Source of the DNA: Alcaligenaceae bacterium SAGV5
Lineage (GTDB): Bacteria; Pseudomonadota; Gammaproteobacteria; Burkholderiales; Burkholderiaceae_B
DNA length: 64,000 bases
Direction of reading: 5' to 3'
NCBI GenBank assembly: GCA_009360345.1
Contig: SPDP01000001.1
Span: forward strand, 1,364,001-1,428,000
Part shown: positions 9,357 to 17,386 of the stretch, piece after piece
How the letters are laid out: every line of letters begins with the position of its first letter
How positions within the stretch are numbered: the stretch's first letter is position 1
Position numbers and translations under genes: made by a program
The notes under the pieces: model-generated
Told to the model about the DNA's origin: nothing
Database searches by the model: none
Seen by the model: the letters and a program-made list of their open reading frames with translations, nothing else

Positions 9357-10569
9357 GTATCTAGGTATCCTGCTGGTCGCGCTCTGCCTGCCGGCGGCGC
9401 GGGCCGCCGATCTTCCCGTGGCGCTGGGCACCGATGTGTCGCTGCCCCAGTTGCTGGAGCTGGTGAAGACCTCCAGTCCCGCGCTGCAGGCCGAGCGCAC
9501 CCAGGTGGCCATGGCCGAGGCCGACCTGATGACGGCCCAGACTTTCTCCAACCCCAGCGTGGGCTACACCCACAAGCGCGGCGAGAAGGAAACCACCATC
9601 TCGCAGGACATTCCCATCTTCGGCCAGCGCGGGGCCCGGATCGAGAGCGCCAGGAGCGGGGTCGACGCGGCCCGGGCGCAACTGCGCCTGATCTATGCCC
9701 AGGCCTTGCAGGATGCGGCGCGGGACTTCATGTCGCTGCTGGTGTCGCAGGAACGGGAGAAGCGCTGGCTGGACGCCAAGGATGACCTGGAGGGGGCGTT
9801 CCGCATCGTGCAGGGCCAGGTCCAGGCGGGTGCCCGCAGCCGCTACGACCTGACCCGGCTCGAGGTGGAGCGCGCCTCGCTCGACGCGCAACTGGCCCAG
9901 GCCCAGGCCGAGACGCTGCAGGCGTCGGCCCGGGTGGCGGCCGCCGTGGGCGCGCCGGCGTGGCGGCCGCGCGCGGCCGGCTCCATCGTCTCGCACTGGA
10001 CCGCCCTGAACTTCGACGCCATCTGGCCGCAGGCGCAGAACCGCCTGCCGACGGTGCGCGCGGCGCTGGCCCAGCAGGCCTTCGCCGAGAAGCAGCTGGA
10101 AGCCGAGCGGCGCCAGGCCTATCCCACGCCTACCTTCATGGTGGGCCGGCTGAACAACAGCGAAGGCCGCAGCACCGAGTACGGCGTGTCGGTAGCCATC
10201 CCGCTGTTCGATCGCAACCAGGGGCCCATCGCGCGCGCCGCCGCCGAGGCCGACGGCATGCGCCTGCGCAGCCGCGCCATCGTCGTGGCCGCGGAAAGCG
10301 AACTGCGCCGCGCCACCGAACAGCTCAACCGGCGCCAGCAACTGGCCGACCGCTTCGAGAAGGAAGGACTGTCCATGGTCCCGCAATTGCGGCAGATGGC
10401 GCAGGATTCCTACACGCTGGGCCGGGGCAGCATCCTCGACCTGGTCGATGCGATCCAGGCCGTGGCGGAGAAGAAAAACACCTACCTGGACCTGCTCGAA
10501 GCCGTGATGCAGGCGGAAGTCGATGTGCGCATCGCCTCGGGGGAACTGGGGGCGGACCTGCTCGAATGA
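9349..10569 (+). CDS. Outer-membrane efflux channel, TolC/CzcC family
   Basis: Outer-membrane exit duct of the RND system, 406 residues, with a cleavable signal peptide (about residues 1-19, ending ARA-AD). Two repeats of the OEP fold are visible, each with long heptad-rich helices (about 55-195 and 265-395), and a strand segment around STEYGVSVAIPLFDRNQG. It starts inside the last 8 bases of the pump gene, so expression is probably coupled. A GC-rich hairpin follows about 16 bases after the stop. CzcC-like proteins are usually of similar length. Confidence 0.87.
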   Translation: MRKYLGILLVALCLPAARAADLPVALGTDVSLPQLLELVKTSSPALQAERTQVAMAEADLMTAQTFSNPSVGYTHKRGEKETTISQDIPIFGQRGARIESARSGVDAARAQLRLIYAQALQDAARDFMSLLVSQEREKRWLDAKDDLEGAFRIVQGQVQAGARSRYDLTRLEVERASLDAQLAQAQAETLQASARVAAAVGAPAWRPRAAGSIVSHWTALNFDAIWPQAQNRLPTVRAALAQQAFAEKQLEAERRQAYPTPTFMVGRLNNSEGRSTEYGVSVAIPLFDRNQGPIARAAAEADGMRLRSRAIVVAAESELRRATEQLNRRQQLADRFEKEGLSMVPQLRQMAQDSYTLGRGSILDLVDAIQAVAEKKNTYLDLLEAVMQAEVDVRIASGELGADLLE

Positions 10570-10585
10570 CCCGGGAGTGACCCGT

Positions 10586-10603
10586 CCGCCGGCCCCCCGG
10601 CGG
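10586..10603. terminator. Hairpin after the RND operon, possible terminator
   Basis: CCGCCGG, a CCCC loop and CCGGCGG form a perfect 7-bp stem 16 bases beyond the channel gene stop. There is no T-tract immediately after it, so intrinsic termination is uncertain. Confidence 0.35.
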
Positions 10604-10674
10604 CGTAAACTAGCGGACATGGCCGGCCCCGCCGCGTGGGTTTTTTCCGGCCGGTTCTCATTCCGGGGGTTCAA

Positions 10675-11844
10675 ATGAAATCATGGGCATTGCGCGGCTT
10701 CCTGCTGGCCGGGCTGGCGCTGGCGTCGGCCGCGCGAGCGGACATCACCGTCGGCATCGACCTCGCCACCACCGGCCCGGCGGCGGCGATCGGCATTCCC
10801 TCCAAGAACGTGGTCATGATGTGGCCGCCCACGCTGGGCGGCCAGAAGGCCACCTACATCATCCTGGACGACGCGTCCGACCCCACCAACACCGTCACCA
10901 ACGTGCGCAAGCTCACGTCCGAGCAGCACATCGACGTCCTGGTCGGCCCCAACACCACGCCGGCCGCGCTGGCGGTGCTGGACGTGATCGCCGAAAGCAG
11001 GACGCCCATGGTGGCCCTGGCGGCCAACGCCTCCATCATCGAGCCCCATGCCGACCCCAAGCGCAAATGGGCCTTCAAGATGCCGCAGAATGATTCGCTC
11101 ATGGCCAGCGCCATCGTCGGGCACATGGTCCGGGCCGGGGTGAAGACGGTCGGCTTCATCGGTTTCAACGATTCCTACGGCGAGAGCTGGTGGAACGAGT
11201 TCTCGCCGCTGGCGCAGAAGGCCGGCATCAAGGTCGTCGCGAACGAACGGTACAACCGCACCGATACCTCGGTGACCGGGCAGGTGCTCAAGCTGATGGT
11301 GGCCAAGCCCGACGCCATCCTGGTGGCCGCGTCGTCCACCCCGGCGCTGCTGCCGCAGAAAACCCTGGTCGATCGCGGCTACCGGGGCAAGCTCTACCAG
11401 ACGCACGGCATCGCCACGCCCGAGTTCCTGCGCCTGGGCGGCAAGGCCGTGGAGGGTACGCTGTTCCCGACCGGCCCAGGCGTGGTGGCGCACGGTCTAC
11501 CCGCTTCGCACCCGGTCAAGAAGGTGGCGACCGAGTTCGTCGACCGCTATGAGGCCAGGTTCGGCGCCGGCTCGGTCACCCAGTTCGCGGGCGACGCCTG
11601 GGGCGCCTGGATGTTGCTGGACGACGCGGTGGGCCGCGCGCTGAAGACGGGCGCCAAGCCGGGCACGCCGGCGTTCCGCGCCGCGCTGCGCGACGCGATC
11701 GAGTCGACCTCCAACCTGACCGTGCCCAACGGGGTGCTGAACATCTCGGCCAGCGACCATCAGGGTTTCGACGAGCGCTCGCGCGTCATGGGCATCGTGC
11801 GCGATGGCAAGTTCGCCTACGAGGGTGAAGGCAGGAGCAAGTAG
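10675..11844 (+). CDS. Branched-chain-amino-acid-type ABC transporter substrate-binding protein (orphan)
   Basis: Periplasmic type I binding protein (Peripla_BP_6 / LivJ-like), 389 residues. The start is the ATG giving MKSWALRGFLL, which begins a signal peptide cleaved near SAARA-DI; upstream in-frame codons would ruin the signal. Family features include VGIDLATTGPAA, a GPNTTPAALA ligand-loop segment, GFIGFNDSYGESW and a C-terminal segment typical of LivK-like proteins. No permease or ATPase gene is adjacent, so it must serve a transporter encoded elsewhere. The ligand is unknown; relatives bind aromatic acids, amides or leucine-type amino acids. Confidence 0.85.
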   Translation: MKSWALRGFLLAGLALASAARADITVGIDLATTGPAAAIGIPSKNVVMMWPPTLGGQKATYIILDDASDPTNTVTNVRKLTSEQHIDVLVGPNTTPAALAVLDVIAESRTPMVALAANASIIEPHADPKRKWAFKMPQNDSLMASAIVGHMVRAGVKTVGFIGFNDSYGESWWNEFSPLAQKAGIKVVANERYNRTDTSVTGQVLKLMVAKPDAILVAASSTPALLPQKTLVDRGYRGKLYQTHGIATPEFLRLGGKAVEGTLFPTGPGVVAHGLPASHPVKKVATEFVDRYEARFGAGSVTQFAGDAWGAWMLLDDAVGRALKTGAKPGTPAFRAALRDAIESTSNLTVPNGVLNISASDHQGFDERSRVMGIVRDGKFAYEGEGRSK

Positions 11845-11854
11845 GCGCGGCAGG

Positions 11855-11878
11855 GAGCGGCGCCCGACCGCGCCGCTC
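11855..11878. terminator. Bidirectional terminator-like hairpin
   Basis: GAGCGGCGC, loop CCGACC and GCGCCGCTC form a perfect 9-bp stem between the 3' ends of the binding-protein gene and the convergent antitoxin gene. The position suits a shared terminator, but neither side has a T-tract, so factor-assisted termination is more likely. Confidence 0.5.
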
Positions 11879-11888
11879 GTCTAGGCCA

Positions 11889-12182
11889 TCATGCAGTGAA
11901 CCGCAGTTCCGGATGCAATCCCGCCCGTGCCGCCAACGTCAACAACATATCCAGGCTGAAATCCTCAACCTTGCCCTTGATCAGCCGAGAAACGCGCGGC
12001 TGGGTAATTCCAAGATGACGAGCGGCCTCGGCCTGCGTCCAGCCTTGCTCTTTGAGACGCTGCGCCGTGCGAATCATCACCTCGGCGCGCAGCTTCATCA
12101 CTTCGGCTTCAGCAGGATCGAAGCCCAGATCCATGAAGACGTTGCCGCTACCTTCGGTGATGGTGATGTCTTGCTTGTTCAT
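11889..12182 (-). CDS. XRE-family antitoxin, HigA-like
   Basis: Small DNA-binding antitoxin, 97 residues. A helix-turn-helix is clear at about 48-72 (TQAEAARHLGITQPRVSRLI). The N-terminal part (about 1-30) contains the GSGNVFMDLGF stretch common to antitoxins paired with Gp49/HigB-like toxins. Its ATG overlaps the toxin stop as ATGA, so it is second in a toxin-first operon, the usual higBA order. It appears intact although the toxin frame is broken. It would neutralise a RelE-fold mRNA interferase and autorepress from the dyad at 12515-12534. Confidence 0.85.
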   Translation of the reverse strand: MNKQDITITEGSGNVFMDLGFDPAEAEVMKLRAEVMIRTAQRLKEQGWTQAEAARHLGITQPRVSRLIKGKVEDFSLDMLLTLAARAGLHPELRFTA

Positions 12183-12506
12183 TTCAGTGCTCCGATCAGT
12201 TTCCTGTAGCGGGCAGCCGCCAGGTCCAGATCCGGTTTCGGCGTTTTCTGGGTTTTTTTCTGGAAGGCGTGCAGCACGTAGATAGCGTTGGCGAACTTGG
12301 CGACGTAAATTACGCGGAAGGCGCCACTGGTATCCCGGTAACGTATTTCGTATGCTCCCGCACCCACACCGGGCAGGGGTTTGAAATCTGCTGGTTCTGC
12401 GCCGTACTGCACTGCCATTAGCTCAATGGCCCAACGCATGTCTCGCGTCCACGGGCATCTCGCGTAGATCCCTTTGGCTGGAATCAACGAACCTGAGAGG
12501 CTTCAT
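12179..12506 (-). pseudogene. HigB/Gp49-like RelE-fold toxin gene, frameshifted
   Basis: The ATG at 12506 opens a frame reading MKPLRFVDSSQRDLREMPVD ARHALGH, then TGA at 12423-12425. This is the standard N-terminus of Gp49/HigB-like toxins. The rest of the toxin (IELMAVQYGAEPADFKPL to VLHAFQKKTQKTPK and the end at 12179) continues one frame over. Deleting one base from the GGGCC run (plus-strand 12428-12432) would join them into a normal toxin of about 108 residues. The downstream frame alone could start from a TTG at 12487, but that gives an atypical N-terminus. The likely state is an inactivated mRNA interferase; a sequencing error in the run is the alternative. Confidence 0.8.
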
Positions 12507-12514
12507 AGTTCAAA

Positions 12515-12534
12515 TTATGCTTGTACTTGCATAA
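12515..12534. promoter_or_regulatory. Dyad upstream of the toxin-antitoxin operon
   Basis: TTATGCTTGTACTTGCATAA on the plus strand: 6-bp arms TTATGC and GCATAA around a GTAC centre, 9 bases before the toxin ATG. Its position and symmetry suit an autoregulatory HigA operator. That role is inference. Confidence 0.5.
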
Positions 12535-12693
12535 ACATGCGAATTCTTGAATGGCCTGGAAGGCGGGTGCGCATCCCTGAGGGTGGAGTGTTCAGATATA
12601 GCGTCACATCGGAGTTTCTCAAAGTCAGACTAGGCTCAATAGAGCACTCTTTTTGGGAGGAGCGGATTTGAGATGGGTTTAGATATCCAATAA

Positions 12694-12727
12694 TATTGTC
12701 GACAATAATAAAGCAGGCAATTATAGT
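12694..12727 (+). promoter_or_regulatory. Promoter of the carboxylase operon with a GntR-type operator over the -35
   Basis: A perfect 14-base palindrome TATTGTCGACAATA (12694-12707) contains TTGTCGACAA, which fits the TNGT-n-ACNA pattern of FadR/FCD-type GntR operators. It overlaps a -35-like TCGACA (12699-12704). After a 17-base spacer comes TATAGT (12722-12727). The predicted start is near 12734, 25 bases before the ATG, with GAGGAGA as ribosome-binding site. The arrangement predicts repression by the GntR protein encoded at 14321-15091. Confidence 0.65.
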
Positions 12728-12758
12728 GATCTGACATTCACCGATCCGAGGAGACGGC

Positions 12759-14324
12759 ATGAGCTGGCGGGCGGAGGCGGACGAGATCCGGCGCAGGCGG
12801 GAGCTGGCGCGGGCATGCGGCGGCGAGGCGTCGGTGGCGCGCCAGCACGATGCCGGCAAGCTGACGGTGCGCGAGCGCATCGACAAGCTGCTGGATGCCG
12901 GCTCGTTCCAGGAGGTGGGGCAACTGGCGGGGCGGGCGGTCTATACGGAAGGCAAGCTGGCCGGCTTCGAGCCCGCGCCCTATGTGATGGGACTGGGGCG
13001 CATCTCCGACCGGCCCGTGGCGGTGGGGGGCGAGGACTACACCATCCGCGCCGGTACCGGCTTCGGCAGCGACCGCCGCAAGGGCGGGCAGGGCGGCTTC
13101 GTCGAGGACCTGGCCTTTCACTACCGCATTCCGCTGGTGAACCTGATCGACGGCACCGGCGGTACCGTCAACACGGTCAAGCGCAAGGGCTATTCGGTCA
13201 CGCCCGGCTACGGCCAGGACGGCTTCGAGCGCTCGGCCTCGCTGATGGGGATGGTACCCGTGGTGAGCGCGGTCATGGGCACGGTGGCGGGCGGCCCGGC
13301 GGGGCGCGCCATGCTGGCCCACTGGACCGTCATGGTGCGCGACAGCAGCCAGATCTTCGCCGCCGGCCCGCCGGTGGTCGAACGCGCCTTCGGCGTCAAG
13401 CTGCACAAGAACGACCTGGGCGGCGCCAAGATCGCCGCCGACACCGCCGGCACGATCGACAACGTGGCGCCGGACGAGGAAACCTGCCTGGCGCAGATCC
13501 GGCGTTTCCTGTCGTACATGCCGCAGAACGCCTGGGAACTGCCGCCCGTGCTCATGTCGGGTGATCCGGTGGACCGCTGCGAGGATGCGCTGGTCGACAT
13601 CGTTCCCCGTTCCGAACGCCAGGCCTACAACATGAAGAAACTGGTGGGCATGGTCGTGGACCAGGGGTCGGAGTTCGAGATCCAGCCGGGTTTCGGCCGC
13701 GCCGTCATTACGATGCTCGCACGGATGAATGGCAAGGTCGTCGGCGTGGTGGCGAACAATCCCATGTTCGGCGGCATCGTCGACGTGAAGGCGGCGCGCA
13801 AGCAGACGCACTTCATCGACCTGTGCGATGCCTTCAACATCCCGCTGGTCTTCTTCGTGGACGTGCCGGGCCTTTTGATCGGGGTCGAATCGGAATCCGA
13901 GGCGATCATGCGCTTCGGCATCCAGCAGCGCTACGTGCTGGCGCAGGCCACGGTGCCGATCTACACGGTGTTGGTGCGCAAGTGCTTCGGGGTCGCGGGC
14001 GGCAGCGTGATCGACCGTTCCGGATTGAATTTCAAGATTGCCTGGCCGTCCGCCAGTTGGGGGTCGCTGCCCATCGAAGGGGGAGTCAAGGCGGCCTACC
14101 GCGCCGACATCCAGGGCGCCGCCGATCCGGCCGCGCGCGAAGCCGAGATCGAGGCCGAGCTGCGGGCGCTGTCTTCGCCGTTCCGCACTGCCGAGGCTTT
14201 CGCGGTGGAGGACCTGATCGACCCGCGCGAGACGCGGCCTTACCTGTGTCAGTTCATCGACGCCGCGCAGGGGCGGTTGCGGACCACGCTGGGGCCCAAG
14301 CTGCGCGCGGGAGTGCGCCCGTGA
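12759..14324 (+). CDS. Acyl-CoA carboxylase carboxyltransferase subunit (PccB/AccAD-fused type)
   Basis: Carboxyltransferase of a biotin-dependent acyl-CoA carboxylase, 521 residues, with two crotonase-fold halves (N about 1-260, C about 270-510). Visible family features are KLTVRERIDKLLD, the oxyanion-hole glycines of MGTVAGGPAGRAM and the C-half segment GVVANNPMFGGIVDVKAARK. The stretch near residue 415 (GGSVIDRSGLNFKIAWPSAS) differs from the usual GGAYDVM/AWP motif of propionyl- and acetyl-CoA enzymes, so the substrate may be unusual. First gene of an operon with a GntR regulator, Bug receptor, CoA-transferase, biotin carboxylase and biotin carrier. Confidence 0.85.
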   Translation: MSWRAEADEIRRRRELARACGGEASVARQHDAGKLTVRERIDKLLDAGSFQEVGQLAGRAVYTEGKLAGFEPAPYVMGLGRISDRPVAVGGEDYTIRAGTGFGSDRRKGGQGGFVEDLAFHYRIPLVNLIDGTGGTVNTVKRKGYSVTPGYGQDGFERSASLMGMVPVVSAVMGTVAGGPAGRAMLAHWTVMVRDSSQIFAAGPPVVERAFGVKLHKNDLGGAKIAADTAGTIDNVAPDEETCLAQIRRFLSYMPQNAWELPPVLMSGDPVDRCEDALVDIVPRSERQAYNMKKLVGMVVDQGSEFEIQPGFGRAVITMLARMNGKVVGVVANNPMFGGIVDVKAARKQTHFIDLCDAFNIPLVFFVDVPGLLIGVESESEAIMRFGIQQRYVLAQATVPIYTVLVRKCFGVAGGSVIDRSGLNFKIAWPSASWGSLPIEGGVKAAYRADIQGAADPAAREAEIEAELRALSSPFRTAEAFAVEDLIDPRETRPYLCQFIDAAQGRLRTTLGPKLRAGVRP

Positions 14325-15091
14325 CACCGGCGCGGCCGGCGCCGCCGGACACCAGCCGCGCCGCGGCGTTCCTGCAGGCCTTCGAAGAGGACCGCGGCAC
14401 GCCCATCGCGTTCTGGTGGGTGTTCGCCGGGCCGTCCAATACGTTGACGCTGCCCGAGCAGATCGCGGCCAGCGTTGGCGACCGCATCATCTCGCATGCC
14501 ATCGCTCCGGGCGAATGGATACGCGAACAGGAGATCGGCCAGCAGTTCGGCGTCAGCCGCAGCCCGGTGCGCGAAGCCATGCGCCTGCTGGAGCGCGAGG
14601 GCGTGGTGCGCATACACGCCCGGCGGGGTGCCCGGGCAACCTTCCTGGCGCAAAAGGAAATCAAGGATCTGTTCGAGGTCCGCGCCAGCCTGGTGCGGCT
14701 GGTCGGACGCCTGGCGGCCGGGCACCGTCCCGAACGCTTGCTGGAATTGCTGGAGATCGGCTTCGGCACCCTGCGCGAGACGGCCGAGGATCCGGACGCC
14801 GCGCGCCGCTACGGCGAGACCGCGGCCCAGATGACCCTGCTGTGCGCGGCGCTGTGCGGCAATGAACGCCTGTTTCCGCTGATCGCTTCGCTGTCCATGC
14901 AGATGCTGCGTTACACCAGCCTGGGGCTGAAGTCCCCGGAGCGGCGCCGCCGTTCCATCGTCCTGTGGCGCGGCGCCATCGATGCCATCCGGCGCGGCGA
15001 TGCCGATGCCGCCGAACAGTTTTTCGCCAGTCGCCTGGAAGAGAACTGGCGGGAGATCCGCCGTTTGTTGGAGACCGAAGTGATCGCGTAG
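14321..15091 (+). CDS. GntR-family transcriptional regulator (FCD type)
   Basis: 256 residues from the GTG that overlaps the carboxyltransferase stop (GTGA). A winged helix lies at about 60-110, with recognition segment QQFGVSRSPVREAMRLLERE, and an all-helical FCD-like effector domain at about 115-250. An N-terminal extension of roughly 40 residues precedes the HTH. Being second in the operon, it should be autoregulated; the TATTGTCGACAATA palindrome over the operon promoter is its probable site. The effector is probably the acid or CoA ester handled by the operon, but nothing in the sequence identifies it. Confidence 0.88.
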   Translation: MTPARPAPPDTSRAAAFLQAFEEDRGTPIAFWWVFAGPSNTLTLPEQIAASVGDRIISHAIAPGEWIREQEIGQQFGVSRSPVREAMRLLEREGVVRIHARRGARATFLAQKEIKDLFEVRASLVRLVGRLAAGHRPERLLELLEIGFGTLRETAEDPDAARRYGETAAQMTLLCAALCGNERLFPLIASLSMQMLRYTSLGLKSPERRRRSIVLWRGAIDAIRRGDADAAEQFFASRLEENWREIRRLLETEVIA

Positions 15092-15116
15092 AACACATTC
15101 CCGTCAGGAGGGAAGC

Positions 15117-16139
15117 ATGGAGACTATCTATCAGGGCCGCCGCCGCGCCATCGCCGCGCTGGGGACGGGCATGGGAGGATTGCTGCTGGGGGCTGCGGCA
15201 CGGCCCACGTGGGCCGCCTGGCGGCCGGACCAGAACGTGGAGTTCGTCGTGCCGGCCGGGCCGGGCGGCGCGCTGGACCAGACCGGCCGGGCGATGAAGC
15301 AGTTCTACGACGAGAGCCATGTGCCGGGCGGCCGTGCCTTCCTGGTCACCAACAAGCCGGGCGCGAACGGCAAGATCGCCTTCGAGGTGCTGTTGCAGAA
15401 GCGCGCCGATCCGCATTATCTGTCGATCAATTCCCACGGCTACATTTCGAGCTACCTGACGGGCAACCTCGACATCCTGCCCCATCGGGACCTGACCCCC
15501 ATCGCCGTGATCCAGGACGAATTCGTGGTGGCGGCGGTGCGTACGGAGTCGCCCGTACAGTCCGCGGCCGACCTGGTCGAGCGGCTGCGCAAGGATCCCA
15601 CCAGCCAGCGCATGGGCGTGGCCACCAGCATCGGCAACCACATCCACATCGGCACGGCCAAGGCGCTGGGCGCGGCGGGGGTGGACGTGCGCAAACTCGT
15701 GGTGGCGCCGTTCAAGTCCTCGGCCGAGTCCATGGTCGCGCTGGTGGGCGGCCACCTGGACGTGGTGGCCGCGACTACGCCCAACGTCATCGCGTTGAAG
15801 AAGGCGGGCAAGATCCGGGTGCTCGCGGTCAGCGCGGGCCAGCGGCTGGGCGGCCAGTTCGCCGACGTGCCGACGTGGAAGGAGCAGGGCATCGACTCGA
15901 CGTTCAGTTCGGCCTTGGGCATCGTCGCCGCCAAGGGCATCTCCGAGGACCAGATCCAGTACTGGGAAGACATGTGCCGGAGCATGAGCCAGTCGCCGAT
16001 GTGGGAGCAACTGGCCGAGACCAACCAGAGCCGGCCCAATTTCATGGGGCATCGCGACGCGGCGCGGTTCTACGAAGAGGAGTACCAGGGCATGCGCGAG
16101 ATCGTCGCCAGGCTGGGCCTGCTGGGGGCGGGAAAATGA
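15117..16139 (+). CDS. Bug-family periplasmic receptor (TctC-like), possible Tat signal
   Basis: Tripartite-tricarboxylate-type solute receptor, 340 residues. Bug proteins bind carboxylates in the periplasm and feed TctAB or act as co-sensors. The leader is long and contains RRRAIAALG followed by a moderately hydrophobic segment ending near TWA-A, more like a twin-arginine signal than the Sec leaders of the other five Bug proteins here. Family landmarks include FVVPAGPGGALDQTGR and the strand after NKPGANGKIAFEVL. It overlaps the CoA-transferase gene by ATGA, so the receptor is translated with the carboxylase enzymes. No TctA or TctB gene is nearby. Confidence 0.85.
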   Translation: METIYQGRRRAIAALGTGMGGLLLGAAARPTWAAWRPDQNVEFVVPAGPGGALDQTGRAMKQFYDESHVPGGRAFLVTNKPGANGKIAFEVLLQKRADPHYLSINSHGYISSYLTGNLDILPHRDLTPIAVIQDEFVVAAVRTESPVQSAADLVERLRKDPTSQRMGVATSIGNHIHIGTAKALGAAGVDVRKLVVAPFKSSAESMVALVGGHLDVVAATTPNVIALKKAGKIRVLAVSAGQRLGGQFADVPTWKEQGIDSTFSSALGIVAAKGISEDQIQYWEDMCRSMSQSPMWEQLAETNQSRPNFMGHRDAARFYEEEYQGMREIVARLGLLGAGK

Positions 16140-17374
16140 GCAATGCCAGGCTGACCGGGCATCCCGGCCCGCTGAGCGGCTACAAGGCGATCGAGATCTG
16201 CTCCACGGTGGCCGGCCCGGCCTGCGGGCGCATCCTGGCGGATTTCGGCGCGGACGTGATCAAGATCGAGCCGCCCGGCGGCGATCCGCTGCGCAACATG
16301 GGCAAGCACGTGGGCGACGTGTCGCTATACGCCGCCACGGCCTTGCGCAACAAGCGAGCGATGGTGATCGACCTGAAGAGCGATGAGGGCCGGGACCTGG
16401 TGCGGCGGCTGGCGGCCAAGACCGACGTGCTGGTCGAGAACTACCGGCCCGGCGTGATGGAGCGGCTGGGGCTGGGCTATGAGGACCTGTCGCGCGACAA
16501 CCCGGGCCTGGTCATGGTGCGCATCAGCGGCTACGGCCAGACCGGTCCCTATCGGATGCGGCCCGGCTACGGCGCGATCTGCGAGGCCATGGCCGGCGTG
16601 CGCCACCTGACCGGCGATCCCGACCGGCCGCCGGCGCGCGTGGCGGTGGCCACGACCGACTACCTGTCGGCGGTCCATGCCGCGTTCGGCGCGGTCTCGG
16701 CGCTGCTGAACCGGACCCGCACGGGCAAGGGGCAGGTGGTGGACGTGGCGCTGTACGAGACGGCCTTCACGCAGATGGAAGTCTATGTGCCCGCCTTCAA
16801 GACACTGGACCTGATTCCCACGCGGGTGGGGCCCAACCTGCCCAACATGGCGCCCAACAGCCTGTATCCCACCCGTGACGGCGGCTATGTGCTGATCGCC
16901 GCCAACAGCAATCCCACCTTCGAGCGGCTGATCGCCGTCATGGGCCGACCCGACCTGATCGAGGACCCCCACATGAGTTCGATCCGCGCGCGCGGATCGA
17001 ACATCCCCTACTGCAACCGCGTCGTCAGCGAGTGGACGCTGCAGCACGACGGCAGTGAGATCGAGCGCATGCTGCTCGATGCGGAAGTGCCTGTGTCGAG
17101 GGTCTATACGATGGCCGACATCTTCGAGGATCCCCAGTTCGCGGCGCGCGGCATGTTGCCGGAGATCCCGCATCCCGAACTGGGCTCGCTGCACCATCCC
17201 GGCATCGTGCCCAGGCTGAGCGACACCCCCGGACAGATCATGCATACCGGCCCGGACCTGGGCCAGGACACCCGGCAGGTGCTGGCCGATGAGTTGCGGT
17301 TGTCGCCGCGCGAGATCGATGCCCTGGTGGAGCGCGGCATCGTGGCCTGCGGCGCGCCCCGGGAACCGGCATGA
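16136..17374 (+). CDS. CaiB/BaiF-type (family III) CoA-transferase
   Basis: 412 residues, from the ATG overlapping the Bug stop. Family III features are an N-terminal Rossmann-like segment (GRILADFGADVIKIEPPGGD), VENYRPGVMERLGLGYEDL and the catalytic aspartate, Asp175 in VATTDYLSAVHAAFG. The enzyme moves CoA between carboxylic acids through an aspartyl anhydride and thioester. In this operon it probably activates the acid captured by the Bug protein so that the biotin enzyme can carboxylate the CoA ester. Donor and acceptor are unknown. It is followed after 12 bases by the biotin carboxylase. Confidence 0.88.
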   Translation: MSNARLTGHPGPLSGYKAIEICSTVAGPACGRILADFGADVIKIEPPGGDPLRNMGKHVGDVSLYAATALRNKRAMVIDLKSDEGRDLVRRLAAKTDVLVENYRPGVMERLGLGYEDLSRDNPGLVMVRISGYGQTGPYRMRPGYGAICEAMAGVRHLTGDPDRPPARVAVATTDYLSAVHAAFGAVSALLNRTRTGKGQVVDVALYETAFTQMEVYVPAFKTLDLIPTRVGPNLPNMAPNSLYPTRDGGYVLIAANSNPTFERLIAVMGRPDLIEDPHMSSIRARGSNIPYCNRVVSEWTLQHDGSEIERMLLDAEVPVSRVYTMADIFEDPQFAARGMLPEIPHPELGSLHHPGIVPRLSDTPGQIMHTGPDLGQDTRQVLADELRLSPREIDALVERGIVACGAPREPA

Positions 17375-17386
17375 GGAGCGGCCGCC

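Noticed and set aside
12423..12506. Programmed +1 frameshift in the toxin gene
   Set aside because: There is no slippery heptamer, stimulatory stem or internal Shine-Dalgarno sequence at the junction. A mutation or sequencing error explains it more simply.
12474..12671. A 65-codon plus-strand frame between the toxin and carboxylase genes
   Set aside because: It starts with TTG, has no ribosome-binding site and overlaps the toxin 5' end and its operator.
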